From: Roseobacter sp. MED193
GTDB lineage: Bacteria > Pseudomonadota > Alphaproteobacteria > Rhodobacterales > Rhodobacteraceae
DNA: 64,000 nt
Direction: 5' to 3'
Assembly: GCF_000152965.1 (NCBI RefSeq)
Contig: NZ_CH902583.1
Location: forward strand, 2,853,194 to 2,917,193
The translations under genes were made by a program, and so were the position numbers. The notes beneath the pieces were generated by a model. That model made no database searches. It was not told the DNA's origin and saw only the letters and a list, made by a program, of their open reading frames with translations. Below are positions 27,530 through 37,168 of this stretch, piece by piece; within the stretch, counting starts at the first letter, position 1; each line of letters begins with the position of its first letter.

Positions 27530-28600
27530 ATGACCACCAAAATCGAAAACCTCCGTATCACGGATATGCAGGAACTGATCTCGCCGGATGAACTGGCGGC
27601 CAAGCTGCCCAGCAATGATCTGGCCAGCAAAACCGTGCTGGATAGCCGCGCTGATATTCAAAAGGTGCTGCGTGGCGCCGATGACCGTCTGATCGTCGTC
27701 GTCGGGCCCTGCTCGATCCACGACACCAAGGCCGCGCTGGACTACGCTGAACGGCTAAAACCCCTACGCGATGAGCTGGCGGGCGAGCTGGAAGTGGTGA
27801 TGCGGGTCTACTTCGAGAAACCCCGCACCATCAGCGGCTGGAAGGGGCTGGTCAATGACCCGCGGCTGGATGGCTCCTTCCGCATCAACGAAGGGCTGGA
27901 GATGGCGCGCAAGCTTCTCCTCGATATCAACCAAATGGGCCTGCCGGTAGGGACCGAGTTCCTGGACACAGCCGTGCCGCAATACCTTTCGGACCTGATG
28001 GCCTGGGCGGCCATTGGTGCGCGCACGACTGAGAGCCAGATCCACCGCGAGATGGCCTCGGGGCTCAGCTGCCCGGTGGGTTTCAAGAACGGCACGCGGG
28101 GGAACGTGCAGATCGCCATTGACGCGGTGCGCTCGTCAGCCCATCCGCATCATTTCATGGCCCTGGCCAAAAATGGCCGCGCGGCAATTGCGGCAACCAG
28201 CGGCAACCCCGATTGCCACCTGATCCTGCGTGGCGGTGGTGGTACCAACTACGATGCGGGTTCAGTAGATGCAGCCTGTAACAAGGCCGAACAAGACGGT
28301 ATTCGTGGCCATGTAATGATCGACGCCAGCCACGCCAACAGCGACAAAGATCCGGCCAAACAGCCGTTGGTTTTGCAGGATGTGGGTGATCAGCTGCGCG
28401 CCGGCGAACAGCGCATCACCGGGGTAATGATAGAGAGCCACCTTGTGGCGGGACGTCAGGATCTGGGCAAAGGCGAACTGACCTACGGCCAGTCGATCAC
28501 CGATGGCTGCATCGGCTGGGGCGACACCGTTACAGAACTGCGCAAATTGGCCGAGGCCGTCAAGCAGCGCCGCGCCTTGCCTGCGCAGATGGCAGGTTGA
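27530..28600 (+). CDS. aroG: 3-deoxy-7-phosphoheptulonate (DAHP) synthase, class I
   Basis: 356 residues. Condenses phosphoenolpyruvate and erythrose 4-phosphate, the first step of the shikimate pathway. VVVGPCSIHD at 56-65 includes Cys61, a metal ligand at the same position as in E. coli AroG; YFEKPRTISGWKGL (94-107) binds substrate phosphate. HVMIDASHANSDKDP and YGQSITDGCIGW hold further metal ligands. The N-terminal arm is the AroF/G/H type, usually carrying the feedback site, but which amino acid inhibits cannot be told by eye; aroF would be an equally fair name. Expression is probably set by the attenuator just upstream. Confidence 0.93.
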   Translation: MTTKIENLRITDMQELISPDELAAKLPSNDLASKTVLDSRADIQKVLRGADDRLIVVVGPCSIHDTKAALDYAERLKPLRDELAGELEVVMRVYFEKPRTISGWKGLVNDPRLDGSFRINEGLEMARKLLLDINQMGLPVGTEFLDTAVPQYLSDLMAWAAIGARTTESQIHREMASGLSCPVGFKNGTRGNVQIAIDAVRSSAHPHHFMALAKNGRAAIAATSGNPDCHLILRGGGGTNYDAGSVDAACNKAEQDGIRGHVMIDASHANSDKDPAKQPLVLQDVGDQLRAGEQRITGVMIESHLVAGRQDLGKGELTYGQSITDGCIGWGDTVTELRKLAEAVKQRRALPAQMAG

Positions 28601-28732
28601 GGGCGAATTCGACCACCGCCTCATCTGGGTGCCAGGTGAGGCGGGCGGAGCTGCGCTGGGGGCAGTCGGCAAAGCTTGCATTCGGGCGGCGGCGGCAGCA
28701 TATCCTAGGGGAGCATATTTCCGGGAGATCCC

Positions 28733-30139
28733 ATGATCCGTTCTGTCTTTTCCGCCCGCCTCGCCCTGTCTCTGGTTCTGGCGCTTGTGACCATGGGGAT
28801 GGCGCAGGCCGAAACACGTGTGCCCCAGTCGCAGGCAGAAATCTCATTGGGGTTTGCGCCGCTGGTCAAACAGGCGGCGCCGGCGGTGGTCAATATCTAC
28901 GCCAAGATCGTGCGCCAGCAGCAGCAGCGCTCACCCTTTATGAACGATCCCTTCTTTGAGGACTTTTTTCGTGGGTTCTCCAACCCACGCCCAAGGGTTG
29001 AAAGCTCTCTTGGCTCAGGGGTCATCCTCTCTGAGGATGGGGTTGTTGTCTCTAACTACCATGTGGTGGCCATGGCGACGGAAATCCGGGTCGTGACCAC
29101 GGACAAACGCGAATACGAGGCCCGTGTCGTGTTGGCAGATCAGGCCAGTGACCTGGCCATTCTTCAGCTCGAAGAGGCCAAAGGCCTGCCCTATCTGTAC
29201 CTGCGGAACAGTGACCAGGTTGAGGTGGGCGAATTGGCCCTGGCCATCGGGAACCCCTTTGGTGTCGGTCAGACGGTCAGCAGCGGTATCGTTTCGGGGC
29301 TGGCCCGCAGCGGCACCGCCTCGGGTGAGGGCTTTGGCTATTACATCCAGACTGATGCGCCGATCAATCCGGGCAATTCCGGCGGTGCACTGATTGATGT
29401 GAATGGCGATCTGATTGGTATCAACACACGGATCCTCAGCCGCTCTGGTGGTTCCAACGGCATTGGCTTTGCCATTCCCGCCAACCTGGTGCGGGAATTT
29501 GTCAAACAGGCCCACAATGGCGCGGAGGAGTTCCAGCGCCCCTGGGCCGGAATGGCAGGCCAGCCGGTGGACGCGGATCTGGCCGGGTCTTTGGGGATGG
29601 AGCTGCCCGAGGGCATGGTGATTTCCGAATTGCATCCCAAAAGCCCCTTTGCCAAGGCGGGGTTTGAGGTGGGGGATGTGATCACCGAAGTTGACGGTGA
29701 GGTGGTGAATTCCCCGTCAGAAATGGTGTTCCGCATGTCTGTGGCTGGGCTTGATGGCACCTCTATGGTGACACGCCTACGAGGCGAGACCCGTGAGACC
29801 CTGGTGGTCGAGATGTTCACAGCGCCTAATGATCCGCCTGCGCGCTCTGTTGTGATGAACGAAAACAGCGTGTTACCGGGGCTGACCGTTGGCTTGATCA
29901 ATCCTGTCGCCATTGTTCGCCTGCAACTTCCGCTCTCGGCAACTGGGGTAGCGGTTCTGGATCCTGGCCCCTATGCGGCCCGAGCAGGGATCCGCGCTGG
30001 AGACATCCTGCTTGCGATCAACGGCGCAGAGGTCATCGCCTCCGAAGATGTGCCGAACCTGCTGGAACAGGCCGGGCGCCGTTTGCGGTTTGATTTGAAC
30101 CGGCGCGGCCAACGGGTCAGCCTGCACATGCGGCGTTGA
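28733..30139 (+). CDS. Do-type periplasmic serine protease
   Basis: 468 residues of the DegP/DegQ/MucD family. A signal peptide ends near AQA-ETR (about 26). The catalytic triad is His110 (SNYHVV), Asp140 (SDLAIL) and Ser216 (NPGNSGGAL). Two PDZ domains follow, at about 260-350 and 385-465 (LHPKSPFAKAGFEVGDVITE; GPYAARAGIRAGDILLAING). It should degrade or refold damaged envelope proteins. The rarA start follows only three bases after its stop, so the two are probably co-transcribed. DegP, DegQ or MucD cannot be separated by eye. Confidence 0.92.
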   Translation: MIRSVFSARLALSLVLALVTMGMAQAETRVPQSQAEISLGFAPLVKQAAPAVVNIYAKIVRQQQQRSPFMNDPFFEDFFRGFSNPRPRVESSLGSGVILSEDGVVVSNYHVVAMATEIRVVTTDKREYEARVVLADQASDLAILQLEEAKGLPYLYLRNSDQVEVGELALAIGNPFGVGQTVSSGIVSGLARSGTASGEGFGYYIQTDAPINPGNSGGALIDVNGDLIGINTRILSRSGGSNGIGFAIPANLVREFVKQAHNGAEEFQRPWAGMAGQPVDADLAGSLGMELPEGMVISELHPKSPFAKAGFEVGDVITEVDGEVVNSPSEMVFRMSVAGLDGTSMVTRLRGETRETLVVEMFTAPNDPPARSVVMNENSVLPGLTVGLINPVAIVRLQLPLSATGVAVLDPGPYAARAGIRAGDILLAINGAEVIASEDVPNLLEQAGRRLRFDLNRRGQRVSLHMRR

Positions 30140-30142
30140 GCT

Positions 30143-31462
30143 ATGGCAGATCTGTTCGATAGCGATGCAACGCCCGAAGCCCAACCGCCCAAAGAGGTTA
30201 ACAGGCCATTGGCGGATCGTCTGCGCCCCAGATCTCTGTCAGAGGTGATTGGCCAGGCTCAGGTCCTTGGGGAGGAGGCTCCGCTGGGCGTGATGCTCTC
30301 CTCGGGGTCACTGTCCTCGTTGATTTTCTGGGGGCCGCCAGGGGTGGGGAAAACCACCATTGCGAGGTTGCTGGCGCAGGAAACAGATCTGCATTTTGTT
30401 CAGATCTCGGCTATCTTTACCGGGGTTCCAGATCTGCGAAAGGTGTTTGAAGCCGCCAAGATCCGACGCCAGAACGGGCAGGGCACCCTGTTGTTCGTGG
30501 ATGAGATCCACCGCTTCAACAAAGCGCAACAGGATGGGTTTCTGCCTTACATGGAAGATGGCACCATTTTGCTGGTTGGGGCCACCACCGAGAATCCCTC
30601 GTTTGAGCTGAACGCGGCTGTGCTGTCGCGGTCCCAGGTCCTGGTGTTGGAACGGCTGTCTCTGGTCGATTTGGAGCTTTTGACCCAGCGGGCTGAGCGG
30701 GAGTTGGGCAAAGCGCTGCCGCTGAGTGGTGAGGCGCGGGATGCGCTGCATGAAATGGCCGATGGTGACGGGCGCACGCTGCTGAACCTGATCGAACAGG
30801 TTGCGGCCTGGCGGGTAGCGACCCCCTTGGGGCGGGAGGCGCTGGCCACCCGATTGATGCGTCGGGCAGCAAAGTATGACAAATCCGGCGATGAACATTA
30901 CAACCTGATTTCCGCCCTGCATAAATCTATCCGGGGGTCTGATCCGGATGCGGCGCTGTATTGGCTGGGACGAATGCTGGAAGGCGGCGAGGATCCGCGG
31001 TTTTTGGCGCGGCGTCTGACCATGATGTCGACCGAGGATATCGGTCTGGCAGATCCACAGGCCAATACGGTCTGCTTGAATGCCTGGAACACCTATGAGC
31101 GGCTTGGCAGCCCCGAAGGCGAGCTGGCACTGGCCAATGCCGCCGTCTATCTGGCGCTGGCGCCAAAATCCAACGCGGTCTATGTAGGTATCAAGGCTGC
31201 TCGTCGTCTGGCCAAGGAGACCGGGTCCGCACCGCCACCAAAACATATCATGAATGCTCCCACCAAATTGATGGCAGAGCAGGGCTATGGAGATGGCTAT
31301 GCCTATGATCATGATGCAGAGGATGGGTTTTCAGGTCAGAATTATTTCCCAGATGGGGTGCGCCGCCCGGTTCTCTATCAGCCGGTGGAACGTGGCTTTG
31401 AGCGGGAATTGAAACGGCGTTCTGAATATTTTGCCAAGCTCCGGTTGCAGAGAAACGCATAG
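30143..31462 (+). CDS. rarA: Replication-associated recombination protein A (AAA+ ATPase)
   Basis: 439 residues, RarA/MgsA/WRNIP1 family, acting at stalled forks. Walker A GPPGVGKT at 64-71; Walker B LLFVDEIHRFNKAQQDGFLP; sensor GATTENPSFELN. The C-terminal tetramerisation region (ALYWLGRMLEGGEDPRFLAR; YFPDGV) is complete. Length is normal for the family. It follows the Do protease closely on the same strand. Confidence 0.95.
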   Translation: MADLFDSDATPEAQPPKEVNRPLADRLRPRSLSEVIGQAQVLGEEAPLGVMLSSGSLSSLIFWGPPGVGKTTIARLLAQETDLHFVQISAIFTGVPDLRKVFEAAKIRRQNGQGTLLFVDEIHRFNKAQQDGFLPYMEDGTILLVGATTENPSFELNAAVLSRSQVLVLERLSLVDLELLTQRAERELGKALPLSGEARDALHEMADGDGRTLLNLIEQVAAWRVATPLGREALATRLMRRAAKYDKSGDEHYNLISALHKSIRGSDPDAALYWLGRMLEGGEDPRFLARRLTMMSTEDIGLADPQANTVCLNAWNTYERLGSPEGELALANAAVYLALAPKSNAVYVGIKAARRLAKETGSAPPPKHIMNAPTKLMAEQGYGDGYAYDHDAEDGFSGQNYFPDGVRRPVLYQPVERGFERELKRRSEYFAKLRLQRNA

Positions 31463-31489
31463 AAGGGCTTTGCGGATCGCAAAACCCTG

Positions 31490-31523
31490 GCCTCCGGCGG
31501 GAATATTTTTGGGAAAGATGATG
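31490..31523 (+). repeat. Copy 2 of a dispersed intergenic motif
   Basis: GCCTCCGGCGGGAATATTTT followed by TGGGAAAGATGATG. Shares the CTCCGG...GAATATTT...GGGAAAGATGATG core with the copy at 5825-5853. It lies 28 bases past the rarA stop. Confidence 0.5.
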
Positions 31524-31745
31524 CCCAGGGGGTTTCTGCGGTGGTGACGGGAGGTTCAGGTCGCGCGTGCCCGAATCTCCGTCTGTGATATCTGGGGCAA
31601 GGATGGCGTTTTGCTTATTCATTTTACCACCTGCTAGAGATTCACGAGGGGTGTCTCTCGGCCCATTGGGCCTGAGTGAGGTGGGAGCTTTGCTGCATAG
31701 CGGCTAAAACTTGACATCTTGGTCCTGTCGCGCCACAGACCCTTG

Positions 31746-32126
31746 ATGATTTCAACGGTATCTCTGGTCGCCCTTGGCGGCGCTTGCGGGGCGGTGCTGC
31801 GCTATCTGACGGGACTGGGCGTTTTGCGCTTGTTTGGCCATCAGGACTTTCCGCTCGCCATTTTGACTGTGAATGTGATTGGCTCCTGTTTGATGGGGGC
31901 CTTTGTGGTGGCGGCGGCACAAAAGGGGCTGACCCATCTTAGCCCGTTGGTGATGACTGGGCTTTTGGGTGGCTTCACCACCTTTTCGGCCTTCTCGCTG
32001 GAGACGGCCAATCTGATCGAACGCGGTGCCTTTGGGCAGGCTGCGCTTTATGTTTTGCTTTCTGTTGGCCTGTCGGTTGGTGGATTGTTTCTGGGCCTGT
32101 GGATGGCAAGAGGAGTGTTCGCATGA
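31746..32126 (+). CDS. crcB: Fluoride ion transporter CrcB/Fluc
   Basis: 126 residues from the ATG at 31746; a TTG 27 bases upstream is an alternative. Four hydrophobic segments, with GGACGAVLRY near the start, NVIGSCLMGAF in helix 2, and GLLGGFTTFSAFSLE, the phenylalanine-box region lining the fluoride pore. Dual-topology dimer that exports F-. I looked for a crcB fluoride riboswitch upstream and saw none. Its stop overlaps the next start by four bases. Confidence 0.92.
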   Translation: MISTVSLVALGGACGAVLRYLTGLGVLRLFGHQDFPLAILTVNVIGSCLMGAFVVAAAQKGLTHLSPLVMTGLLGGFTTFSAFSLETANLIERGAFGQAALYVLLSVGLSVGGLFLGLWMARGVFA

Positions 32127-33169
32127 GCGGCGTACAGATGATTACCGTAGCCGAGGCGGATGACGACCAACGGATCGACCGTTGGCTGCGCCGGCTGTTT
32201 CCCCATGTGAACCAGGGTCGGATTGAAAAGATGTGTCGCAAGGGCGAGCTGCGCCTGGATGGGGGGCGGGTCAAAGCCAATACGCGCGTCGCGGCTGGCC
32301 AGGTCGTGCGGGTACCACCCCTGGCGGAGTCGGATTTGAAACCGGCGGCCCCTCGTGTGGCGCGTATTTCCGAGACCGATGCCAAGATGATTCGCGGCTG
32401 TGTCATCTATAAAGATGACGATGTGATTGTGCTGAACAAGCCTGCGGGTCTGGCGGTGCAGGGCGGCAGTGGTACCACCAAACATGTTGATGGTCTGGCT
32501 GATGCACTGCGTTTTGATGCCGAAGAAAAACCCCGTCTGGTTCACCGTCTCGATAAGGACACCTCCGGGGTTCTGGTGCTGGCGCGCAACCGGCTGGCAG
32601 CGAAATCGCTGACGGCGGCCTTTCGCCATCGCAATACCCGCAAGATATACTGGGCGCTGGTTGCTGGTGTTCCTACGCCCTACCTAGGTGAGATCAAAGC
32701 GGGGCTGGTCAAAGCTGGTGGACATGGCGCCGGCGGGGAAGGCGAAAAAATGATCGCTGTGCATCCAAATGAGATTGACAGAACCCCAGGGGCCAAGCGG
32801 GCGCATACCTATTACGCCACTCTCTACCGAGTTGCGGGGCGCGCCTCTTGGGTGGCGATGGAGCCGGTAACCGGACGCACCCACCAGCTGCGCGCGCATA
32901 TGGCCGAGATTGGTCATCCGATCATTGGTGATGGGAAATACGGCGGATCGGGCCAGGAAAACCTGGGCGATGGCTGGGGGGCACAGTTGGGTGGTGTGAT
33001 CAGTAAAAAGCTGCATCTGCATGCACGCCGTCTGGTGTTTGAACACCCGACCACCAAAAAAGACATCGTGATGATGGCCGAGCTGCCGTCGCATATGAAG
33101 GACAGTTGGGAGACCTTTGGCTGGACTGAGGATCTGGCGGCAGATGATCCTTTTGAGGGGCTGATGTGA
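32123..33169 (+). CDS. RluA-family 23S rRNA pseudouridine synthase
   Basis: 348 residues. An S4 RNA-binding domain at about 15-65 (QRIDRWLRRLFPHVNQGRIE) is followed by the catalytic domain with the nucleophile Asp144 in HRLDKDTSG. Other conserved blocks: VLNKPAGLAVQGG and PVTGRTHQLRAHMAEIGHPI. The S4-plus-catalytic layout suits RluC or RluD; RluC-like is more likely because the linker and C-terminus resemble it, but the site modified is not provable here. Overlaps crcB and the HAD gene by four bases each. Confidence 0.9.
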   Translation: MSGVQMITVAEADDDQRIDRWLRRLFPHVNQGRIEKMCRKGELRLDGGRVKANTRVAAGQVVRVPPLAESDLKPAAPRVARISETDAKMIRGCVIYKDDDVIVLNKPAGLAVQGGSGTTKHVDGLADALRFDAEEKPRLVHRLDKDTSGVLVLARNRLAAKSLTAAFRHRNTRKIYWALVAGVPTPYLGEIKAGLVKAGGHGAGGEGEKMIAVHPNEIDRTPGAKRAHTYYATLYRVAGRASWVAMEPVTGRTHQLRAHMAEIGHPIIGDGKYGGSGQENLGDGWGAQLGGVISKKLHLHARRLVFEHPTTKKDIVMMAELPSHMKDSWETFGWTEDLAADDPFEGLM

Positions 33170-33834
33170 GCGCGGACCTGCGGCTGATCCTGTTTGACGT
33201 CGATGGCACTCTGGCGGACAGCCAGAATGCCATCGCCTCTGCCATGGTGTCGACCTTTGAAGGGCTGGGGCTCGAGGTTCCGGCTCATGGGGATATTCTC
33301 TCAATTGTGGGGTTGTCGCTGCCTTTGGCCATGGACCAACTGGCCCCAAGCCAGTCCGCAGAGGTGCGGTACCAATTGGTTGAGGGCTACAAGCGCGCCT
33401 ATATGGACAAGCGGCTGGCACAGGGAGCGGGGCATTCTCCGCTGTTTCCGGGGGCTTCTGAAGTACTCGCTGAGTTACACGCCGTACCGGAGTATTTGCT
33501 GGGAGTAGCGACCGGTAAATCACAACGTGGCCTGGACGCTCTTATCGCGGCTCATGGGCTTGGGTGCTTTGTCACCAAGCAAGTGGCGGATCATCATCCC
33601 TCCAAGCCGCATCCCTCGATGGTGCTGACGGCGATGGCTGAAACTGGGGTTGAGCCAGCCAATGCAGTGATGATTGGGGATACCAGTTTTGACATTGATA
33701 TGGGGCGCGCAGCGGGCGTTCGCACCATCGCGGTCGATTGGGGCTACCATCCTGCAGCTGACCTGGGGGCGGATCATATCATCAGCCGTTTTGATCAATT
33801 GACCCCGTTATTGCAACAGATCTGGAAGACATAA
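33166..33834 (+). CDS. HAD-superfamily hydrolase
   Basis: 222 residues from a GTG overlapping the previous stop (GTGA). Motif I DVDGTLADS with Asp11 and Asp13, motif II TGK in VATGKSQRG, motif III Lys in HHPSKPHP, motif IV GDTSFDIDMG. A C1 cap at about 20-90 matches phosphoglycolate phosphatase-like or pyrophosphatase PpaX-like HADs. Substrate unknown. Four bases separate it from the ATP12 gene. Confidence 0.9.
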   Translation: MSADLRLILFDVDGTLADSQNAIASAMVSTFEGLGLEVPAHGDILSIVGLSLPLAMDQLAPSQSAEVRYQLVEGYKRAYMDKRLAQGAGHSPLFPGASEVLAELHAVPEYLLGVATGKSQRGLDALIAAHGLGCFVTKQVADHHPSKPHPSMVLTAMAETGVEPANAVMIGDTSFDIDMGRAAGVRTIAVDWGYHPAADLGADHIISRFDQLTPLLQQIWKT

Positions 33835-33837
33835 GAC

Positions 33838-34542
33838 ATGAGCGAGTGGAAGCAAAAGCGGTTCTGGAAAGAGGCCAAAGCCGTTGAGGTTGAGGGTGGG
33901 TTTTCGGTTCATCTGGATGGTCGCGGGCTAAAGACACCGGCGAAGACGTCGCTCATTCTGCCCAGTCGCGCCATGGCCGAGGCAATTGCAAAGGAATGGG
34001 ATGCCCAGGTTGAGGGCATCAATCCCCAAACCATGCCCTATACCCGCTCTGCCAATGCGGCCATCGATAAGGTCGCGAATCAGCATGGGGAAGTCGCAGA
34101 CATGTTGGCGGACTATGGCGATTCGGACCTTCTGTGCTACCGGGCCGAGAGCCCGCAGGAGCTGGTAAAGCGCCAGGCTGATCATTGGGACCCAGCTTTG
34201 AGCTGGGCAGAAGAAGTGCTAGGGGCACGTTTGGAAACCCGTCATGGGTTGCTGCATTCCGGGCAGGATCCAGCGGCCCTGAAGGTGCTCCGGCAAGCGG
34301 TGCACGCGCTAGACAATTTTCGACTCGCGGCCTTTCAAGACCTTGTGTCAATGTCCGGATCTTTGGTCTTGGGCTTTGCAACTGCTCAAAATTGGCGCAC
34401 AGCGGATGATATTTGGCAGATTTCGCGCCTGGATGAGACCTGGCAGGAGGAGCAGTGGGGCGTTGACGAAGAGGCCCAGGAGGCAGCCGGGTTGAAGCGG
34501 GTAGCCTTTTTGCACGCCAAGAGTTTCTACGACATATGTTGA
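33838..34542 (+). CDS. ATP12-family F1-ATPase assembly chaperone
   Basis: 234 residues. MSEWKQKRFWKEAKAVEVEG, VHLDGRGLKTPAKTSLILPS and AEAIAKEWDAQ are the ATP12 signature; WDPALSWAEEVLGARLETRH lies in the C-terminal part. Mitochondrial ATP12 helps the F1 alpha subunit assemble, and the family is typical of alphaproteobacteria. Last of a four-gene compact group with crcB, the pseudouridine synthase and the HAD protein. Confidence 0.9.
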   Translation: MSEWKQKRFWKEAKAVEVEGGFSVHLDGRGLKTPAKTSLILPSRAMAEAIAKEWDAQVEGINPQTMPYTRSANAAIDKVANQHGEVADMLADYGDSDLLCYRAESPQELVKRQADHWDPALSWAEEVLGARLETRHGLLHSGQDPAALKVLRQAVHALDNFRLAAFQDLVSMSGSLVLGFATAQNWRTADDIWQISRLDETWQEEQWGVDEEAQEAAGLKRVAFLHAKSFYDIC

Positions 34543-34773
34543 GAAGACAGCAAATTGCGGGATCGTTTCTCTTTCTGAAATTTTACATCGAATAGGAAAG
34601 AGTTCACTATCCGGACATCGAAATTCATGATCACGCACTTGACGTTTGTTGATGAATGCGCCCAAACTCCCTGTACGAACTGGGGTTTCACCTCAGTTCA
34701 CACCATTTCCGGCACCACCTGTGTCGGGCAAAAAAAACCACCGCAATAGGTGGAACATCAGGAAGAGGTAAAA

Positions 34774-35790
34774 ATGAAAAATACCGTAATTTTGGGCGCG
34801 CTGACCATTGCTGGTCTGTCGGCTGGTGCAGCTGCTGCTGGCACTCTGGACGACGTGAAGGCCCGCGGCAAACTGAACTGCGGCGTCACCACCGGTCTGG
34901 TCGGCTTTGCGGCTCCAAATGCAAGCGGCGAATGGGAAGGCTTTGACGTTGCCGTATGTCGCGCTGTTGCAGCCGCCGTACTGGGCGATTCCAACGCTGT
35001 TGAATTCGTGCCAACAACCGGCAAGACCCGCTTTACTGCGCTGGCCTCCGGCGAAATCGACATGCTGGCCCGGAACACCACTTGGACCTTCTCGCGCGAT
35101 GTTGACCTGAAGTTTGAATTCACCGGCGTGAACTACTACGACGGTCAGGGCTTCATGGTGCCTAAGGAGCTGGGTGTTTCCTCGGCCAAAGAACTCGATG
35201 GTGCGACAGTCTGCATCCAGACCGGCACCACCACCGAGCTGAACCTGGCGGACTTCTTCCGTTCGAACAACATCTCTTATGAGCCTGTTCCGATCGAAAC
35301 CAACGCCGAAGCACAGCAGCAGTACCTGGCTGGCGCCTGTGACGTTTACACCACCGATGCTTCTGGTCTGGCCGCGACCCGTGCCACATTTGAAGCACCA
35401 GACGCACATACTCTGCTGCCCGAAATCATCTCCAAAGAGCCTCTGGGCCCGCTGGTTCGCCACGGCGACCACGAGTGGGGCGATGTTGTTCGCTGGACTC
35501 TGAACGCGCTGATCTCGGCTGAAGAACTGGGTGTGACCTCTGCAAACATCGGCGAGATGGCTGCTGGCACCAACAACCCTGAGATCAATCGTCTTCTGGG
35601 TACCGAAGGCACCCTGGGTGAGATGCTTGGCCTGTCGGCTGACTGGGGCAAAAACGCGATTGCCGCTGGTGGTAACTACGGCGAAGTGTTTGCTGACAAC
35701 ATCGGCGAAGCAACGCCAATCGGTCTGGCACGGGGCCTGAACGCACAGTGGACCAAAGGCGGCCTGCTGTACTCACCTCCTTTCCGCTAA
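34774..35790 (+). CDS. aapJ: General L-amino-acid ABC transporter, substrate-binding protein
   Basis: 338 residues from the ATG at 34774 with AGGAAGAGG upstream. Signal peptide MKNTVILGALTIAGLSAGAA is cut near AAA-GTL. The mature protein starts DDVKARGKLNCGVTTGLVGF, then NASGEWEGFDVAVCRAVAAA, the family-3 binding-protein pattern, and ends WTKGGLLYSPPFR. It feeds AapQMP. Codon use is strongly biased, suggesting high expression, and a terminator separates it from aapQ. Confidence 0.95.
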   Translation: MKNTVILGALTIAGLSAGAAAAGTLDDVKARGKLNCGVTTGLVGFAAPNASGEWEGFDVAVCRAVAAAVLGDSNAVEFVPTTGKTRFTALASGEIDMLARNTTWTFSRDVDLKFEFTGVNYYDGQGFMVPKELGVSSAKELDGATVCIQTGTTTELNLADFFRSNNISYEPVPIETNAEAQQQYLAGACDVYTTDASGLAATRATFEAPDAHTLLPEIISKEPLGPLVRHGDHEWGDVVRWTLNALISAEELGVTSANIGEMAAGTNNPEINRLLGTEGTLGEMLGLSADWGKNAIAAGGNYGEVFADNIGEATPIGLARGLNAQWTKGGLLYSPPFR

Positions 35791-35802
35791 GATCCATTAA
35801 GG

Positions 35803-35833
35803 AAAGGGCGCAGGGTCTCCTGCGCCCTTTTTC
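35803..35833 (+). terminator. Terminator between aapJ and aapQ
   Basis: AAAGGGCGCAGG, a short loop, CCTGCGCCCTTTTT. A strong stem inside the aap operon that would make binding protein more abundant than the permease. Confidence 0.9.
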
Positions 35834-35932
35834 CTTCTGATACTATCCAACCAAAAAACGCTTATGATCTGACGCGAGCAGGGAACCAACCCCGCCGAGG
35901 GATAGATCTATGAGCTACGGGGATCTCTCTTC

Positions 35933-37165
35933 ATGTCAACTCTCACTGACCCTCCGCAGGAGCAGTTTCGACTCTCCATGCTGGTCAACGATACCCGCTA
36001 TCGATCATTGACCTTCCAGGCGATAGCCGCCTTGGTTCTGGCCTTGGCCATCTGGTACCTGGGCAATAACCTCATTCAGAACCTGCGCGCCGCTGGCCTG
36101 AACATTTCTTACAATTTTCTAGGCGACCGGGCTGGGTATGACATCAATCAGCACCTGATCGACTATGATAGTCAGTCCAGTCACGCCAGCGCCGCTGTTG
36201 TCGGTATTCTCAACACCCTGTTGGTGGCTTTCCTGGCCTGTATCACAGCGACCGTCTTTGGCGTCGTCGCCGGTGTTTTGCGCCTGTCGAACAACTGGTT
36301 GGTGTCCAAATTGATGGCCGTCTATGTTGAGATCTTTCGCAACATTCCGGTGTTGATCTGGATCATCATCATTTTCACCATCATGACGGCTGTGATGCCG
36401 GGCCCCCGCGAATTCCGCGGCGATGACCCCTCGGCGAGTATGGTGCTCGATCTCTTTGCCTTCACCAACAGGGGTGTCTACACGCCGATGCCGATGTTTG
36501 AGAGCGGTCTGTTTGCCTCCGCTGCTTTGAACTGGCTGTTGGTCCTAGTGTTTTTGATCGGCTCTTTCTTCGTGATGCGCATGGTTAACGCCAATGCAAC
36601 CCAGAAGCAGGAAGCGACGGGCATTCGCCCCAACACCCTATTTATCAACTTGGCGGTTTGGATTGTTCCGTTTGCCCTGCTGATGCTTGTCATGGGGCTG
36701 ACCTGGGAAGTGCCAGAGCTGAAAGGCTTTAACTTTAAGGGCGGTATCAAGATTGGTGGACCGCTGATCGCGCTGTGGTTTGCTCTGTCGATCTATACCG
36801 GTGCCTTTATCGCGGAAAACGTTCGTGCTGGCATCCAGGCGATCTCGAAGGGTCAGACCGAAGCCGCTGCGGCCCTGGGGATGCGCCCTGGCCGGATCAT
36901 GAACCTAGTGGTTCTGCCACAGGCCCTGCGGGTGATTATCCCGCCGCTGATCTCCAACTTTCTCAACATTACCAAGAACTCTTCGCTTGCGATTGCTGTG
37001 GGCTATGCGGATATCACCGCGACGCTGGGCGGGGTTACCCTGAACCAGACAGGCCGCGCGATTGAGTGCGTGCTTTTGCTGATGCTGTTTTACCTCACGG
37101 TCTCGCTGCTGATTTCGATGGTGATGAACGTCTATAACGCCTCCGTTAAGCTGAAGGAGCGCTGA
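35933..37165 (+). CDS. aapQ: General L-amino-acid ABC transporter, permease AapQ
   Basis: 410 residues, an inner-membrane permease with about eight hydrophobic segments. The long N-terminal half before the transport core, and the EAA loop (EAAAALGMRPGRIMNLVVLP) near residue 305, are AapQ features. VGILNTLLVAFLACITATVF begins the HisM-like core. The ribosome site is weak (GGGGAT). It is followed by aapM after three bases. Confidence 0.94.
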   Translation: MSTLTDPPQEQFRLSMLVNDTRYRSLTFQAIAALVLALAIWYLGNNLIQNLRAAGLNISYNFLGDRAGYDINQHLIDYDSQSSHASAAVVGILNTLLVAFLACITATVFGVVAGVLRLSNNWLVSKLMAVYVEIFRNIPVLIWIIIIFTIMTAVMPGPREFRGDDPSASMVLDLFAFTNRGVYTPMPMFESGLFASAALNWLLVLVFLIGSFFVMRMVNANATQKQEATGIRPNTLFINLAVWIVPFALLMLVMGLTWEVPELKGFNFKGGIKIGGPLIALWFALSIYTGAFIAENVRAGIQAISKGQTEAAAALGMRPGRIMNLVVLPQALRVIIPPLISNFLNITKNSSLAIAVGYADITATLGGVTLNQTGRAIECVLLLMLFYLTVSLLISMVMNVYNASVKLKER

Positions 37166-37168
37166 GCC

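Noticed and set aside
31640..31745. Search for a fluoride riboswitch before crcB
   Set aside because: The conserved crcB-motif sequence blocks are not present.
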